A DNA stretch of 64,000 bases, taken from the NCBI RefSeq assembly GCF_017874255.1, contig NZ_JAGGLD010000006.1, positions 62,001-126,000 of the forward strand, written 5' to 3'. Under the pieces are notes generated by a model. The model worked only from the letters and a program-made list of their open reading frames with translations, did no database searches and was not told the origin of the DNA. Below are positions 27,808 to 36,570 of the stretch, piece after piece. The translations under genes and the position numbers were made by a program. Source of the DNA: Paenibacillus shirakamiensis. GTDB lineage: Bacteria; Bacillota; Bacilli; Paenibacillales; Paenibacillaceae. The first letter of the stretch is position 1; the number at the start of each line of letters is the position of its first letter.

Positions 27808-29118
27808 ATGACGGTTCACACTTTTAACTCCCTGGGGGTAACGGATGCCTTGGTTACTCGGCTGGCGGAGTTTGGAATACAAGAGCCTTCCCCTGTACAA
27901 GCGGAGACTATTTCAGCTGTACTTGACGGCAAGGATGTCCTTGCGGAATCTCAGACAGGGACAGGCAAGACGCTAGCTTATTTATTACCGATATTACAGA
28001 GAATTCAACCAGAGCAGCGCGCTTCTCAAGTGTTAATTCTAGCGCCTACACAAGAGTTGGCGATGCAGATTTTAAGAGAGAGTCAGCGCTACGGCGAGTC
28101 GCTTAATATTGAAGCTCAAGCCTTGATAGGGGGGGCAGCTGTTGGACGCCAGATTGAGAAGCTAAGATCACATCCACAGCTACTCGTAGGAACACCAGGA
28201 CGAGTGAAAGAATTAATTAAGGCTCGCAAAATTAAAATGCATACTGTAAGAACGATTGTCGTAGATGAAGTAGACCAAGTCTTCCAACTAGGTGGATCGA
28301 GAGACGTGGAAGATATCATCAAATCTGCGCTGCGTGATCGGCAATTGCTCTTTTTATCAGCAACGATTAATAGAGATATTGCAGATTTAGCCTTCCGCGA
28401 AATGAAAGAACCCGTAGAAGTGGGGATAGAGCCGGAACAACGGACATCTAAGACGCTTGAACATTTGTATTTTGTGATGGAAGAGCGGGAGAAGCCAGAA
28501 TATCTGCGCCGAATTGTTCGAACGTATAATGCACAGAAGGCGATTGTGTTCGTGAATCAGACGGATGATATCGGTGAAGTGGAAGCTAAATTGAACTATG
28601 TGGGTATCAAAGCACAAGCGCTTTATGGAGATGCGGATAAGACCGTTCGTAGCTTAGTTCTCCGCCGTTTCAGAGAAGGCAGTATCCAAGTTCTGGTCGC
28701 TAGTGATGTTGCGGCACGTGGGCTGGATATAGAGGACTTAGGTTTGATTATTAGCTATGATCCAGCAACCGATTCCGATCATTATGTTCACCGTTCTGGT
28801 CGTACAGGCCGGATGGGGCGCCAAGGCATCTCCATCTCTTTGGTCACATCAAGACAAGAGTTCATTATCCGCAAGTTCTCCAGAGAGCTGGATGTTGAAT
28901 TTGTTCAGCGTGCTTTATTTGGGGGCCGGATCGTCGATCCTGCAGAGGCGGAACGTTCAAAAACTAGCGCATCACGCACGCAAGTTTCATCATCGCATCG
29001 GTCCAATTCTACAACGCGTTCAGATGCACAACCCGATGACCGCAAATCGGATCGCCACCGAGATCGAAAGAACAAGGGAGCTCCAAAATGGTCGAAAGAT
29101 AACCAGCCACGTTCTTGA
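27808..29118 (+). CDS. DEAD-box RNA helicase with basic C-terminal tail
   Basis: 436 residues. It has the Q motif (PSPVQAETI), motif I AESQTGTGKT near 47, Ia LAPTQELA, Ib GTPGR, motif II as VDEVD instead of DEAD near 154, motif III LSATIN, and motifs V/VI ASDVAARGLDIED and HRSGRTGRMG. After ~375 the chain becomes Ser/Arg/Lys-rich and polar, a likely RNA-binding tail. It is probably an RNA-remodelling or ribosome-assembly helicase, related to YfmL/CshC types; exact orthology is unsettled. Confidence 0.9.
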   Translation: MTVHTFNSLGVTDALVTRLAEFGIQEPSPVQAETISAVLDGKDVLAESQTGTGKTLAYLLPILQRIQPEQRASQVLILAPTQELAMQILRESQRYGESLNIEAQALIGGAAVGRQIEKLRSHPQLLVGTPGRVKELIKARKIKMHTVRTIVVDEVDQVFQLGGSRDVEDIIKSALRDRQLLFLSATINRDIADLAFREMKEPVEVGIEPEQRTSKTLEHLYFVMEEREKPEYLRRIVRTYNAQKAIVFVNQTDDIGEVEAKLNYVGIKAQALYGDADKTVRSLVLRRFREGSIQVLVASDVAARGLDIEDLGLIISYDPATDSDHYVHRSGRTGRMGRQGISISLVTSRQEFIIRKFSRELDVEFVQRALFGGRIVDPAEAERSKTSASRTQVSSSHRSNSTTRSDAQPDDRKSDRHRDRKNKGAPKWSKDNQPRS

Positions 29119-29170
29119 ATGAAAAGTGAGGCTTAACTATTTAGAAGATGGGAAAAGGGGGAGGAGCAAC

Positions 29171-29917
29171 GTGGAGCAGACATCCGTGTTACAAGTTGAA
29201 GATTTAAGCGGAGGGTATAGTCTCGGCAAGCCCGTTCTTCATAACATTCAATTCGATGTACAGCCTGGTGAGATGGTAGGCTTAATCGGATTAAATGGTG
29301 CGGGAAAAAGTACAACGATGAAACATATTCTTGGCCTCATGACGCCTCACAAGGGCGAAATTCTAGTGCAGGGGAGAACACGGGATGAGGAAGCTCAAGC
29401 TTATCAGTCTTCGCTTGCTTTTGTTCCAGAGTCACCACTCTTGTATGAAGAACTTACGGTGCGGGAGCATCTGGAATTCACAGCCCGAGCTTATGGCGTG
29501 AAGCCAGAAGATTATGCTCAGCGTTCCGAACGTCTGCTCAAGTTGTTCCATATGACTGAAAAGGCGGACAGCTTATCGATGCATTTGTCCAAAGGAATGA
29601 AGCAAAAAGTCATGATTATGAGTGCCTTTGTAGCTCGTCCGCCTTTATATATCATAGATGAACCTTTTCTAGGACTAGATCCGCTAGGTATTCGCTCCTT
29701 ACTAGACTTCATGCTGGAGATGAAAAGTGAGGGTGCATCGATTCTGCTAAGTTCTCATATCTTGTCTACTATAGAGAATTATTGTGATCGCTTTGTTGTG
29801 CTGCACCGCGGAGCGGTTATAGCACAAGGGACCTTAGCTGAAGTAGCTGAGCAAGCAAAACTTCCGGGCGCAGCGCTTGAAGATATCTTCTATGAACTTG
29901 TGAAGGGCGGCGTGTAG
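29171..29917 (+). CDS. ecsA: ABC transporter ATPase EcsA
   Basis: 248-residue ATP-binding subunit; EcsA of Bacillus has nearly the same length. Walker A is GLNGAGKST, the signature is LSKGMKQK, and Walker B is LYIIDEPFLGLDP. The GTG at 29171 after GGGGAGGAG is preferred over an in-frame TTG at 29126. EcsB is encoded 4 bp downstream. Ecs affects protein secretion, competence, biofilm and sporulation in Bacillus, and exports peptide products of intramembrane proteolysis in some species. Confidence 0.9.
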   Translation: MEQTSVLQVEDLSGGYSLGKPVLHNIQFDVQPGEMVGLIGLNGAGKSTTMKHILGLMTPHKGEILVQGRTRDEEAQAYQSSLAFVPESPLLYEELTVREHLEFTARAYGVKPEDYAQRSERLLKLFHMTEKADSLSMHLSKGMKQKVMIMSAFVARPPLYIIDEPFLGLDPLGIRSLLDFMLEMKSEGASILLSSHILSTIENYCDRFVVLHRGAVIAQGTLAEVAEQAKLPGAALEDIFYELVKGGV

Positions 29918-29921
29918 CCTA

Positions 29922-31139
29922 ATGGATCTGAGCACCCTTCGCAGCCGGCGGAAGGCTGCCTTTTGGGGCAAGATTGCCCCTTATATTCCGTATATTATTC
30001 AGAGCGGCGTAGCTGTCTTGCTGTTCATATTATTCATTGCGTTTGCAGCGTGGTATACCTCTTTCTTAAAACATATTCCACCAGATCTACCGATTCGCTG
30101 GATTATGCTCATTCTTCTGACTCCCCTTACGGTCTATGCAAGCTTCAGAACGTATCTTCATCCAGCGGATTTAAGTTTTCTACTTCCTCAAGAATACAGG
30201 ATGAAGGATTATTTTAAGCCTGCATATCGCAGTGGAGTAATCTACAAGCTTCTCGGGTTATTCATTCTTTTATTAGGCATTTGGCCCTTATACGTTCGAA
30301 GTGCAGAACATCCGAAGCCGCTATGGTTGCTTGTGCTGGTTCTAGTGGTACTGAAAGGGCTTAGTTCTTACGGAGGATGGCAGGAACTACGTATGGTGTC
30401 CTCACGAGCTAAAGCAGGATATCGAGTGCTTCGGTGGGCCTTAATTACGTTAATGCTTGCGGCTTGGTTGTCGCAATCCATTCTGAATAGTTCAATTTTT
30501 ATGGTATTGGTGGGAGTGAACTATGTACTGTCGTTACGTTTTGCTGTGCAGCATAACGTGGCTTGGGAGACATTGATCGCTACAGAAAAAGCGCAATCCT
30601 CCCGAGTCATGCTAATTCTAGGCTGGTTCGTTGATGTACCCGCAGAAGGTCAGAAGATTTACCCTCGCCGCTGGTTAGGTTCCTTAGGGAACAAGGTACC
30701 CTGGGGGCAGGACAAGGCTTTTCGTTATTTGTTAATCAAGTCGTTTGTTCGAAGTGAATTATTCGGTATTCTAATTCGTCTTACCCTTCTAGCGATGCTG
30801 CTGATCTGGTGGACTGGAGGCAGTCTATGGGGAGCAGGAATTTATATCTTCTTTCTCTTTGCAGCAGGGATGCAGTTATCGGGCATCCGCCAAATGCACC
30901 GTGATTCTCCGGCAGCTGCATTCTATCCCGTACCGGAGGGTTCGCATAGTCTAACTGCACTGACCTTAGTATTTCAGGTTCAGCTGGTCTTAGCCATACT
31001 AATGTGGCTACCTATGCTAATACTTGGTTATGCTCAACTAAGTGTAACCCTGCTCAGTGTGATTGTAGGTATAGCTCTGGTGTTCATCGTTAGAGCTAGG
31101 TTTGCCCGTTCATGGCGAGAAGAAGACGAAGACGAGTGA
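29922..31139 (+). CDS. ecsB: ABC transporter permease EcsB
   Basis: 405-residue permease with about nine membrane helices and an early conserved segment (FLKHIPPDLPIRW). Length, topology and immediate linkage to ecsA identify it as EcsB. It forms the membrane channel of the Ecs exporter. The C-terminus is acidic (EEDEDE). A terminator follows. Confidence 0.9.
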   Translation: MDLSTLRSRRKAAFWGKIAPYIPYIIQSGVAVLLFILFIAFAAWYTSFLKHIPPDLPIRWIMLILLTPLTVYASFRTYLHPADLSFLLPQEYRMKDYFKPAYRSGVIYKLLGLFILLLGIWPLYVRSAEHPKPLWLLVLVLVVLKGLSSYGGWQELRMVSSRAKAGYRVLRWALITLMLAAWLSQSILNSSIFMVLVGVNYVLSLRFAVQHNVAWETLIATEKAQSSRVMLILGWFVDVPAEGQKIYPRRWLGSLGNKVPWGQDKAFRYLLIKSFVRSELFGILIRLTLLAMLLIWWTGGSLWGAGIYIFFLFAAGMQLSGIRQMHRDSPAAAFYPVPEGSHSLTALTLVFQVQLVLAILMWLPMLILGYAQLSVTLLSVIVGIALVFIVRARFARSWREEDEDE

Positions 31140-31147
31140 AACATAGC

Positions 31148-31194
31148 AAAGACCTCCATTCATTTACCTTAAGGTGAAAAGGAGGTCTTTTTGT
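31148..31194 (+). terminator. intrinsic terminator after ecsB
   Basis: AAAGACCTCC and GGAGGTCTTT enclose a nested TTTACCTT/AAGGTGAA stem and are followed by T residues. Confidence 0.85.
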
Positions 31195-31270
31195 TGGAGA
31201 AAGTAAGCTTACTGATAGTTGAATTAGGATAAAGTGAGCTTAGTTGATGATAGTTGAATCACTTAAATAA

Positions 31271-31308
31271 AGAACAGCCCCTCAGGCGCTATCCTGAGGG
31301 GCTGTTCT
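31271..31308 (-). terminator. intrinsic terminator after the YjcZ-like gene
   Basis: AGAACAGCCCCTCAGG and CCTGAGGGGCTGTTCT pair perfectly around CGCTAT; the minus-strand exit is T-rich (TTTATTT). Confidence 0.85.
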
Positions 31309-31323
31309 AATGGCTATATTTAA

Positions 31324-31455
31324 CTACAGAAGGATAGTACGGCTGATGATTACCAGCAAGATGAACAGTACCAAGATGGCACCTGTGCTAGTGAAAGCGC
31401 CATAACCTCCACCGTAACCGCCGCCACAACCTCTTTCTTCTACTACTCCGCTCAT
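31324..31455 (-). CDS. YjcZ-family small sporulation-type membrane protein
   Basis: 43 residues, too short for most gene lists. The ATG at 31455 follows AAAGGGG at good spacing. The sequence has a Gly/Tyr-rich N-terminus (CGGGYGGGYGAF) and one hydrophobic span (GAILVLFILLVIISRTILL), the hallmark layout of YjcZ/SscA-type small spore proteins. In relatives these are made late in sporulation. It has its own terminator. Confidence 0.85.
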   Translation of the reverse strand: MSGVVEERGCGGGYGGGYGAFTSTGAILVLFILLVIISRTILL

Positions 31456-31543
31456 GTTCATTCCCCTTTCAACTCTTGGTTTGGATTACATCGTATCTTA
31501 TGTGAGTGAGAAAGGGAGTGCTTGGGCAGATAACGCCTAAAGA

Positions 31544-32887
31544 TTACAGTTGTTGCAAGTCTTGAACACCTTGGTAGATGAGATCAAATAACTCTTCCAA
31601 GTTCTCTTCTGCAATACAGGAGAAGGCGACTCTTAGGTCATGCTCCCCAAGCGCAATGGTTCCAACCCCGTATTGATGAATCAAATGCTGACGTAGTGCT
31701 TCTGCTGCGATGGTATTCAGTTTGAGGCACATGAAATAACCAGAGTTGAAAGGATAATATGTCCAGACATCACCATATTTGCCGCTATCCAGCAGTTCCT
31801 TTACTTTATTCGCACGTCTTTTCATAATGCCGAATTTCTCTTGTTTTTGAGCAGCAAAATCCGGGGACTTCAATGCTTGAAGCACAAAGGTCTGGGAAGG
31901 GTGTGCTCCACTGGAAATAGTAGCTCTTATAATTCCAAGGGTCTTCTGCTCCAGTGCAGACAAGATCTCTTGATTCTCATGGGCGTAAGTAATGAAGCCA
32001 ACGCGGAATCCCCAGACGTATTCTTCCTTGGTAGCTCCGTCAATTTTGACTGGCAGAATACGAGGATGAAGGTTAGCTAACTTGCTGAAGAGGGATTCCT
32101 GAATGGAGTCTTCAAAAAAGAGACCAAAGTAGGCATCATCTGTAACGACAACCAAGTTAATGCCAGCTTCGGCAGCTTCATAAAGTACATCAATAATTTC
32201 TTGACCTTCTACTGAACCAGGGGTGTACCCTGTAGGGTTATTCGGGAAGTTGAGAATGACTACAGCTTTCCCTTTATCTTTTTGAGCTAGAAGGGCTTCG
32301 CGCAGACCTGCACTATTAAAGGTCATGGATTCTGTAAACAGTGGAAAATTCACTATACGGCCATGGCGACGAACGCCAAAGGTAAGCTCGTAGTTCTCCC
32401 AGTTTTTGTCTGGGTAAATGACCGCGTCATCCGGCCCAACAAAAAGATCAGCTACAATACTTAATCCGTGTGTAAGGGCATTGGTGACAACAGGATTGCC
32501 AAAGCTTTTGCCTTCAAGACCCGGGTTTTCTTGTAGCATTTTGGTACGCCATACACTACGGAGTTCAGGTTTGCCAGCTGGAGGGGCATAGGGATACAGA
32601 TCCTGAGGCTTATATCCAGACAACGTATCCTGAAAAACAGATAGATGCATGGGTCCACCATTTTCTGTTGCAATCCCGATGGTAGCGTTAAATTTCTTAG
32701 CATGGGTAGAGGCTTCAGCAGACTGACTTAAAATGCCTTCTTTCGGGAAATAAATCTCCCGTCCAAGTGTAGAGAGTACCTCGTACACATTGGCATTACC
32801 GGCTTTAATCTTCTCGTTAAGTTGTTCAGCAAGTGGATTCATCGCAAGTTTCATCCTTCCAGTCGGTTTGGATTCCAAAGTATCCAT
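31544..32887 (-). CDS. class I/II PLP-dependent aminotransferase
   Basis: 447 residues with the fold-type I layout: a PLP-stacking/asparagine region (NFPNNPTGYTPG), the aspartate (VVVTDDAYFGLFF) and a candidate Schiff-base lysine in KIDGATKEEYVWGFRVGF, then the C-terminal arginine region (HDLRVAFSCI). Substrate specificity cannot be told. The start is uncertain: the listed ATG has a weak site, and ATGs at 32854 or 32842 are alternatives, the second lying after GGAAGG. Confidence 0.85.
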   Translation of the reverse strand: MDTLESKPTGRMKLAMNPLAEQLNEKIKAGNANVYEVLSTLGREIYFPKEGILSQSAEASTHAKKFNATIGIATENGGPMHLSVFQDTLSGYKPQDLYPYAPPAGKPELRSVWRTKMLQENPGLEGKSFGNPVVTNALTHGLSIVADLFVGPDDAVIYPDKNWENYELTFGVRRHGRIVNFPLFTESMTFNSAGLREALLAQKDKGKAVVILNFPNNPTGYTPGSVEGQEIIDVLYEAAEAGINLVVVTDDAYFGLFFEDSIQESLFSKLANLHPRILPVKIDGATKEEYVWGFRVGFITYAHENQEILSALEQKTLGIIRATISSGAHPSQTFVLQALKSPDFAAQKQEKFGIMKRRANKVKELLDSGKYGDVWTYYPFNSGYFMCLKLNTIAAEALRQHLIHQYGVGTIALGEHDLRVAFSCIAEENLEELFDLIYQGVQDLQQL

Positions 32888-33081
32888 TTTAACTGCCTAA
32901 CATTATATCATTCTCCCTTGCCAACGTCACGGACAAAAAACTCGTTTTTACCGTATCAAAAGGAGAGTATTCTATTGCATGAGTTCCGATTTCAGGGAGT
33001 GCAGGATCTTGGGATATAAATCTTTTAATAGCAGAAAAAAGCTTTCTAATTTCATGCTAGGCAGGCTGTGTTCTAGGTGAA

Positions 33082-33114
33082 GAAAAAAGCCCCCTAACTA
33101 TCTGTTAGGTAGGC
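33082..33114 (-). terminator. intrinsic terminator after the PNPOx-like gene
   Basis: On the minus strand AGCC-ta-CCTAAC pairs with GTTAGGGGGCT and exits into TTTTTT. The rest of the gap 32888-33145 shows no gene. Confidence 0.7.
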
Positions 33115-33145
33115 TGATTGCATAGGATGTACTTATAATGAAAGG

Positions 33146-33763
33146 TCATTCTAAATGATATGGACAATACTTCAGCATATTCTCTACTGTCTCGGCATCG
33201 TGTATTTGATTGCGGTGGGTCAGTGCTTCTAGGGTAGATTTGAGCTGCTCTTGCGGTTGGTTCTGACCAAATTTGAATTTGGCTGTCAGTTGATCGGGAA
33301 CGAGTCGAAAGACCGAGACGGCTTTGAGGTTCCCTGTATACCGGGGATCTGAAGCGGAAATGGGATCATATCCACCTTTTGGCTGTAATTTCTCCATGAA
33401 ATGGGTTAAGGCCTCTGCTTTGTCGCAAGATTCGGTCACAGGGTAGGCTCGTCCATAGGACATGACACTTTTAAAAAAAGCGGTAGCTGGGCAAGCAAGT
33501 TCTGGATCTGAAAAATAAGAGGGAATTAGCGCGTATTCTTCGGCAACAGTAAAGCTGACCCGGTTGTCATGCTTGAGATGTTTCATCTTGTCCCCAGCTA
33601 GACTTCCGTGGAAATAAAAACAATCGCCAAAGTAGACGAAGTTAAGCGGGGTCACTCGGCTGGAACCATCAGGCGCTGTAGTTCCTAAGAAACCAAAGGT
33701 CTGACCTTTCAGAAAGGTTTCGATTTCTTGCTGCTCGGATACATCAAATTCTTTTCTTCTCAT
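33146..33763 (-). CDS. pyridoxamine 5'-phosphate oxidase-like flavoprotein
   Basis: About 205 residues of the FMN-binding split-barrel family: LGTTAPDGSSRVTPLNFVYFGDCFYFHGSLAGDKMKHL is the typical early barrel. It could be a flavin reductase, nitroreductase-like or resistance protein rather than a true PdxH. The ATG at 33763 after GGAGAGA is favoured over 33778. It is divergent from a MocR-type regulator across about 113 bp, a common pairing for vitamin B6-linked genes. Confidence 0.82.
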   Translation of the reverse strand: MRRKEFDVSEQQEIETFLKGQTFGFLGTTAPDGSSRVTPLNFVYFGDCFYFHGSLAGDKMKHLKHDNRVSFTVAEEYALIPSYFSDPELACPATAFFKSVMSYGRAYPVTESCDKAEALTHFMEKLQPKGGYDPISASDPRYTGNLKAVSVFRLVPDQLTAKFKFGQNQPQEQLKSTLEALTHRNQIHDAETVENMLKYCPYHLE

Positions 33764-33876
33764 TGATATTCTCTCCATCCTTATGGTCTCTTTCTTCTAG
33801 AGTAAAGCACGCATTGACAAGAAAAAATAACCAATTTAGATTAAAATATATAGTCCAATATAGGAGGGAACTAAAA

Positions 33877-35367
33877 ATGGAATTGGTATTGCCTTTGGCA
33901 CGTTATATCGAGCAATACCGGTATAAATATTTGGCTCTCTACCACGCACTGAGAGAGGCGATCCACGCTGGAACACTTGAAGTAGGTTCTAGGCTCCCGG
34001 CTAGCCGTGAACTGGCTGAGCTCTATGGTGTTTCCCGTGGAAGTGTATCGCAGGCCTATGAGATGTTAGTAGCCGAAGGCTATCTAAAAGCGACTGTGGG
34101 TAGAGGTACGTTTGTAGCTGGACTAATGCAAGGCATGCGCGAGAAACAGTCTGGTAGCCATGCTTTTCCGCTGTCTGCATGGGGAGCGCGGATACAGGCG
34201 GACTTGGACAGCGAGCTGAGCTTAGCAGCGGGAAGTCTGGACCTTGTTGCAAAGCCGCGGATCTCGTTCGCGGATGGAGGGGCCGCGCTCGATGCCAAAT
34301 CTGCGTCAGATTGGAAGAGCGCGTTGGCTTATGCTGGCCGCGCTGCGAGGGCTGGAGCAAAGGGGCGTAATACCGCTACCGCCGATGTATTCGGCGATGC
34401 GGGGCTTCGGGCCGCGATTGCGGCCCACCTGCGTCGAAGCCGCGGCATTCAGGCAGATCCGAAGGATATCTGCCTATTCAGCGGTTCGATGCAGGCCCTT
34501 GCTCTCCTGACCCAGCTTATGCTGGGGGAGGGAGAGCAAGCAGTGGTGGAAGATCCCGGGTATCCGGGGATCTTCCGGGCAGTGCGCGCCTGCGGCGGCA
34601 AGGTACTGCCCGCGGCCGTGGACGCAAGCGGCATGGTGCCGCAGGAGTGGGACGCGCGGCTCCTGTTCGTCACGCCAGGGCGGCAGTTCCCGACAGGAGC
34701 TGTGCTGTCAGCATCGCGGCGCCGAGAGCTACTAGCTTGGGCTCAGCGCAAGGAAGCAATCATCATAGAAGATGATTATGATAGTGAATTTCGCTGGGGT
34801 GGACGGCCTTTAGAACCCTTAAGAGCGTTGGACCGAGAAGGAAGAGTGGTATTTATCGGCTCATTCACCAACACGATGTTCACTTCTTTACGCATCGGCT
34901 ATGCACTGGTTCCGCCGAATGTAGCGGCGATTCTTCGAAGTGCTAAGATGCTCTATGAACCCACTTCTCCGGCACTGCTGGAGCAGCGAGCACTAGCCCG
35001 GTTCATGGTTAGAGGAGACTACGATAAGCACCTTAGGCGAATGCGAAGAATCTACCATGCTCGCTATGATTATCTATGTGAGTTATTGTCCTCGGGAATA
35101 GCAGGGCAGTTGTTCGAAATCCTGCCCTCGGATACCGGTCTGCACTTGTATGCAAAGTGGAGGAGGTCTCCTAGAGAATTTGCTGATTTTCAGAGGGCTT
35201 GTGCATACCATAAGGTCGATATTCGGGATGCCGTTCGGTATCAATATAGTTCGGGTGACCCGGCAGCCTGCTTTCTATTCCCCCATTTGGACGAGAAGGA
35301 ACTACGCGAAGGCGTACAGCTGATGCTGGAGTCCTGGGCGCTTGTACAACAAGGCAGAATGAAATAG
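33877..35367 (+). CDS. MocR/GabR-type GntR regulator with degenerate aminotransferase domain
   Basis: About 496 residues. It has an N-terminal GntR winged helix (LPASRELAELYGVSRGSVSQAYEML) and a C-terminal fold-type I aminotransferase-like domain (VEDPGYPG, IIEDDYDSEFRW, LRIGYALVP). In the usual G-T-F-S-K-T-L motif the Schiff-base lysine is Asn (GSFTNTMF; AAC at 34870-34872, residue ~332), and the VTPSHQFPTG motif reads VTPGRQFPTG, so PLP may not bind covalently. The ATG at 33877 follows AGGAGGG; an upstream frame to 33763 is not credible. About 34190-34730 is visibly GC-richer than its flanks. Confidence 0.88.
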   Translation: MELVLPLARYIEQYRYKYLALYHALREAIHAGTLEVGSRLPASRELAELYGVSRGSVSQAYEMLVAEGYLKATVGRGTFVAGLMQGMREKQSGSHAFPLSAWGARIQADLDSELSLAAGSLDLVAKPRISFADGGAALDAKSASDWKSALAYAGRAARAGAKGRNTATADVFGDAGLRAAIAAHLRRSRGIQADPKDICLFSGSMQALALLTQLMLGEGEQAVVEDPGYPGIFRAVRACGGKVLPAAVDASGMVPQEWDARLLFVTPGRQFPTGAVLSASRRRELLAWAQRKEAIIIEDDYDSEFRWGGRPLEPLRALDREGRVVFIGSFTNTMFTSLRIGYALVPPNVAAILRSAKMLYEPTSPALLEQRALARFMVRGDYDKHLRRMRRIYHARYDYLCELLSSGIAGQLFEILPSDTGLHLYAKWRRSPREFADFQRACAYHKVDIRDAVRYQYSSGDPAACFLFPHLDEKELREGVQLMLESWALVQQGRMK

Positions 35368-35404
35368 TATATAGAAGAAACATACAGTTCAGGGGGGATT
35401 CATC

Positions 35405-36190
35405 TTGCTTCATGCTTCACCGTCCTCTTTTATCCTCAAGCCAGCCTTTGCCAAAATTGTCTGTGAACCCGGCTGGAAATGGCAAAAACGGGAGCAGGCT
35501 TTACAGAATTATGATTTATTTTACGTGTGGAGTGGGGAAGGAACGGTGACACTGAACGATCAGGCTATTGCGGTGAGTCGGGGAAGCTGTTTTCTTTTTC
35601 GTCCCGGCGATCATACTAGCGCAATACATAATCCACAGAAACCACTTGTATTAACTTATATCCATTTTGATATTGACGAGCCGGTCTATGAAGTCCCTTC
35701 TTCTTATAGATTACTTCAAGATACGCTCGATTTCGAATATATGCTCTCAAGATACGTTCGACTCTTCCTGGTGAAGGCCTATGCAGCTGAGGAGGAAGCT
35801 CGCCTAATTTTGAAGCAGCTCATGATTGCGTTACTTCGAGAAGAACGGCAGCAACCTGTAGAGAAGAAGGTTAGCAACCAGTTAACTGAAGTCATCCACG
35901 AGATAGCCAATTATGTACTTCAGCATCCAGGCCTGACGCATCGTGTAGAAGACTTAGCTGCACGTGCGGGACTGTCTTCTAGGTATTTCTCGATCAAATT
36001 CAAGGAGCTTACAGGGGCTTCCGTCCAGTCTTACATCATCAAATCTAGAATTGACCGAGCCCAACATCTACTCCTTCACGCAGGAATGAATGTAACAGAA
36101 GTCGCGGATGCTCTAGGATACCGAGACATATTTTTCTTCAGCCGACAATTCAAACAGTATACCGGCAAAAGCCCATCTGAAATTCGATAA
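35405..36190 (+). CDS. AraC-family transcriptional regulator
   Basis: 261 residues: an N-terminal cupin-like ligand domain (FYVWSGEGTVTLNDQAIAVSRGSCFLFRPGD) and a C-terminal double helix-turn-helix (residues ~165-261, VEDLAARAGLSSRYFSIKFKELTG and VTEVADALGYRDIFFFSRQFKQYTGKSPSEIR). TTG start after AGGGGGG. It follows the MocR-type gene by 37 bp on the same strand and might be cotranscribed. Target unknown. Confidence 0.88.
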   Translation: MLHASPSSFILKPAFAKIVCEPGWKWQKREQALQNYDLFYVWSGEGTVTLNDQAIAVSRGSCFLFRPGDHTSAIHNPQKPLVLTYIHFDIDEPVYEVPSSYRLLQDTLDFEYMLSRYVRLFLVKAYAAEEEARLILKQLMIALLREERQQPVEKKVSNQLTEVIHEIANYVLQHPGLTHRVEDLAARAGLSSRYFSIKFKELTGASVQSYIIKSRIDRAQHLLLHAGMNVTEVADALGYRDIFFFSRQFKQYTGKSPSEIR

Positions 36191-36282
36191 GCTGGTGAGT
36201 TAGCTTGTTTCAGCTTATGTGCTTCTGGGTAATTTGTCTTTATATGATGTGCCAAGAATGAGAAAAGGGGAGGTGAATATAA

Positions 36283-36405
36283 ATGAGCAGAAGACGCCGG
36301 ATGCGTAGCCGTGAGAGCTTTGTACCGGGGGGTAACATTTTCAGAAATCGCCTGCGCCGTTTGCGGCCTGCAGCTGCGGTAGAACACGAAGAGTTCTGGT
36401 TCTGA
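36283..36405 (+). CDS. 40-residue arginine-rich peptide
   Basis: A short frame with a strong site: AAAGGGGAGGTGA precedes the ATG. The product is very basic (MSRRRRMRSRE, then FRNRLRRLRP) and ends EHEEFWF. It may be a small spore or nucleic-acid-binding protein; I recognise no family. It lies between the AraC gene and a terminator. Confidence 0.55.
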   Translation: MSRRRRMRSRESFVPGGNIFRNRLRRLRPAAAVEHEEFWF

Positions 36406-36508
36406 TAAGTGGTTCACACTCTATACTTAAGGACTTATTCATCTAAAACATAGAACATGAGATTGACACGACACTTGTGTGTATCGTTTACGTCCATGTA
36501 TTCATATT

Positions 36509-36545
36509 GAAGAGGCTGCCATCTTTCATGGCAGCCTCTTCTTCA
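36509..36545. terminator. intrinsic terminator between convergent genes
   Basis: GAAGAGGCTGCCAT and ATGGCAGCCTCTTC pair perfectly around CTTTC. T content is modest, but the position between the 40-residue gene and psd fits. Confidence 0.7.
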
Positions 36546-36570
36546 TCTATTTCGTGAATGTAATCAGAAG

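Noticed and set aside
34001..34360. Antisense frames in the GC-rich part of the MocR-type gene
   Set aside because: High GC creates long open frames; no motif or ribosome site supports them.
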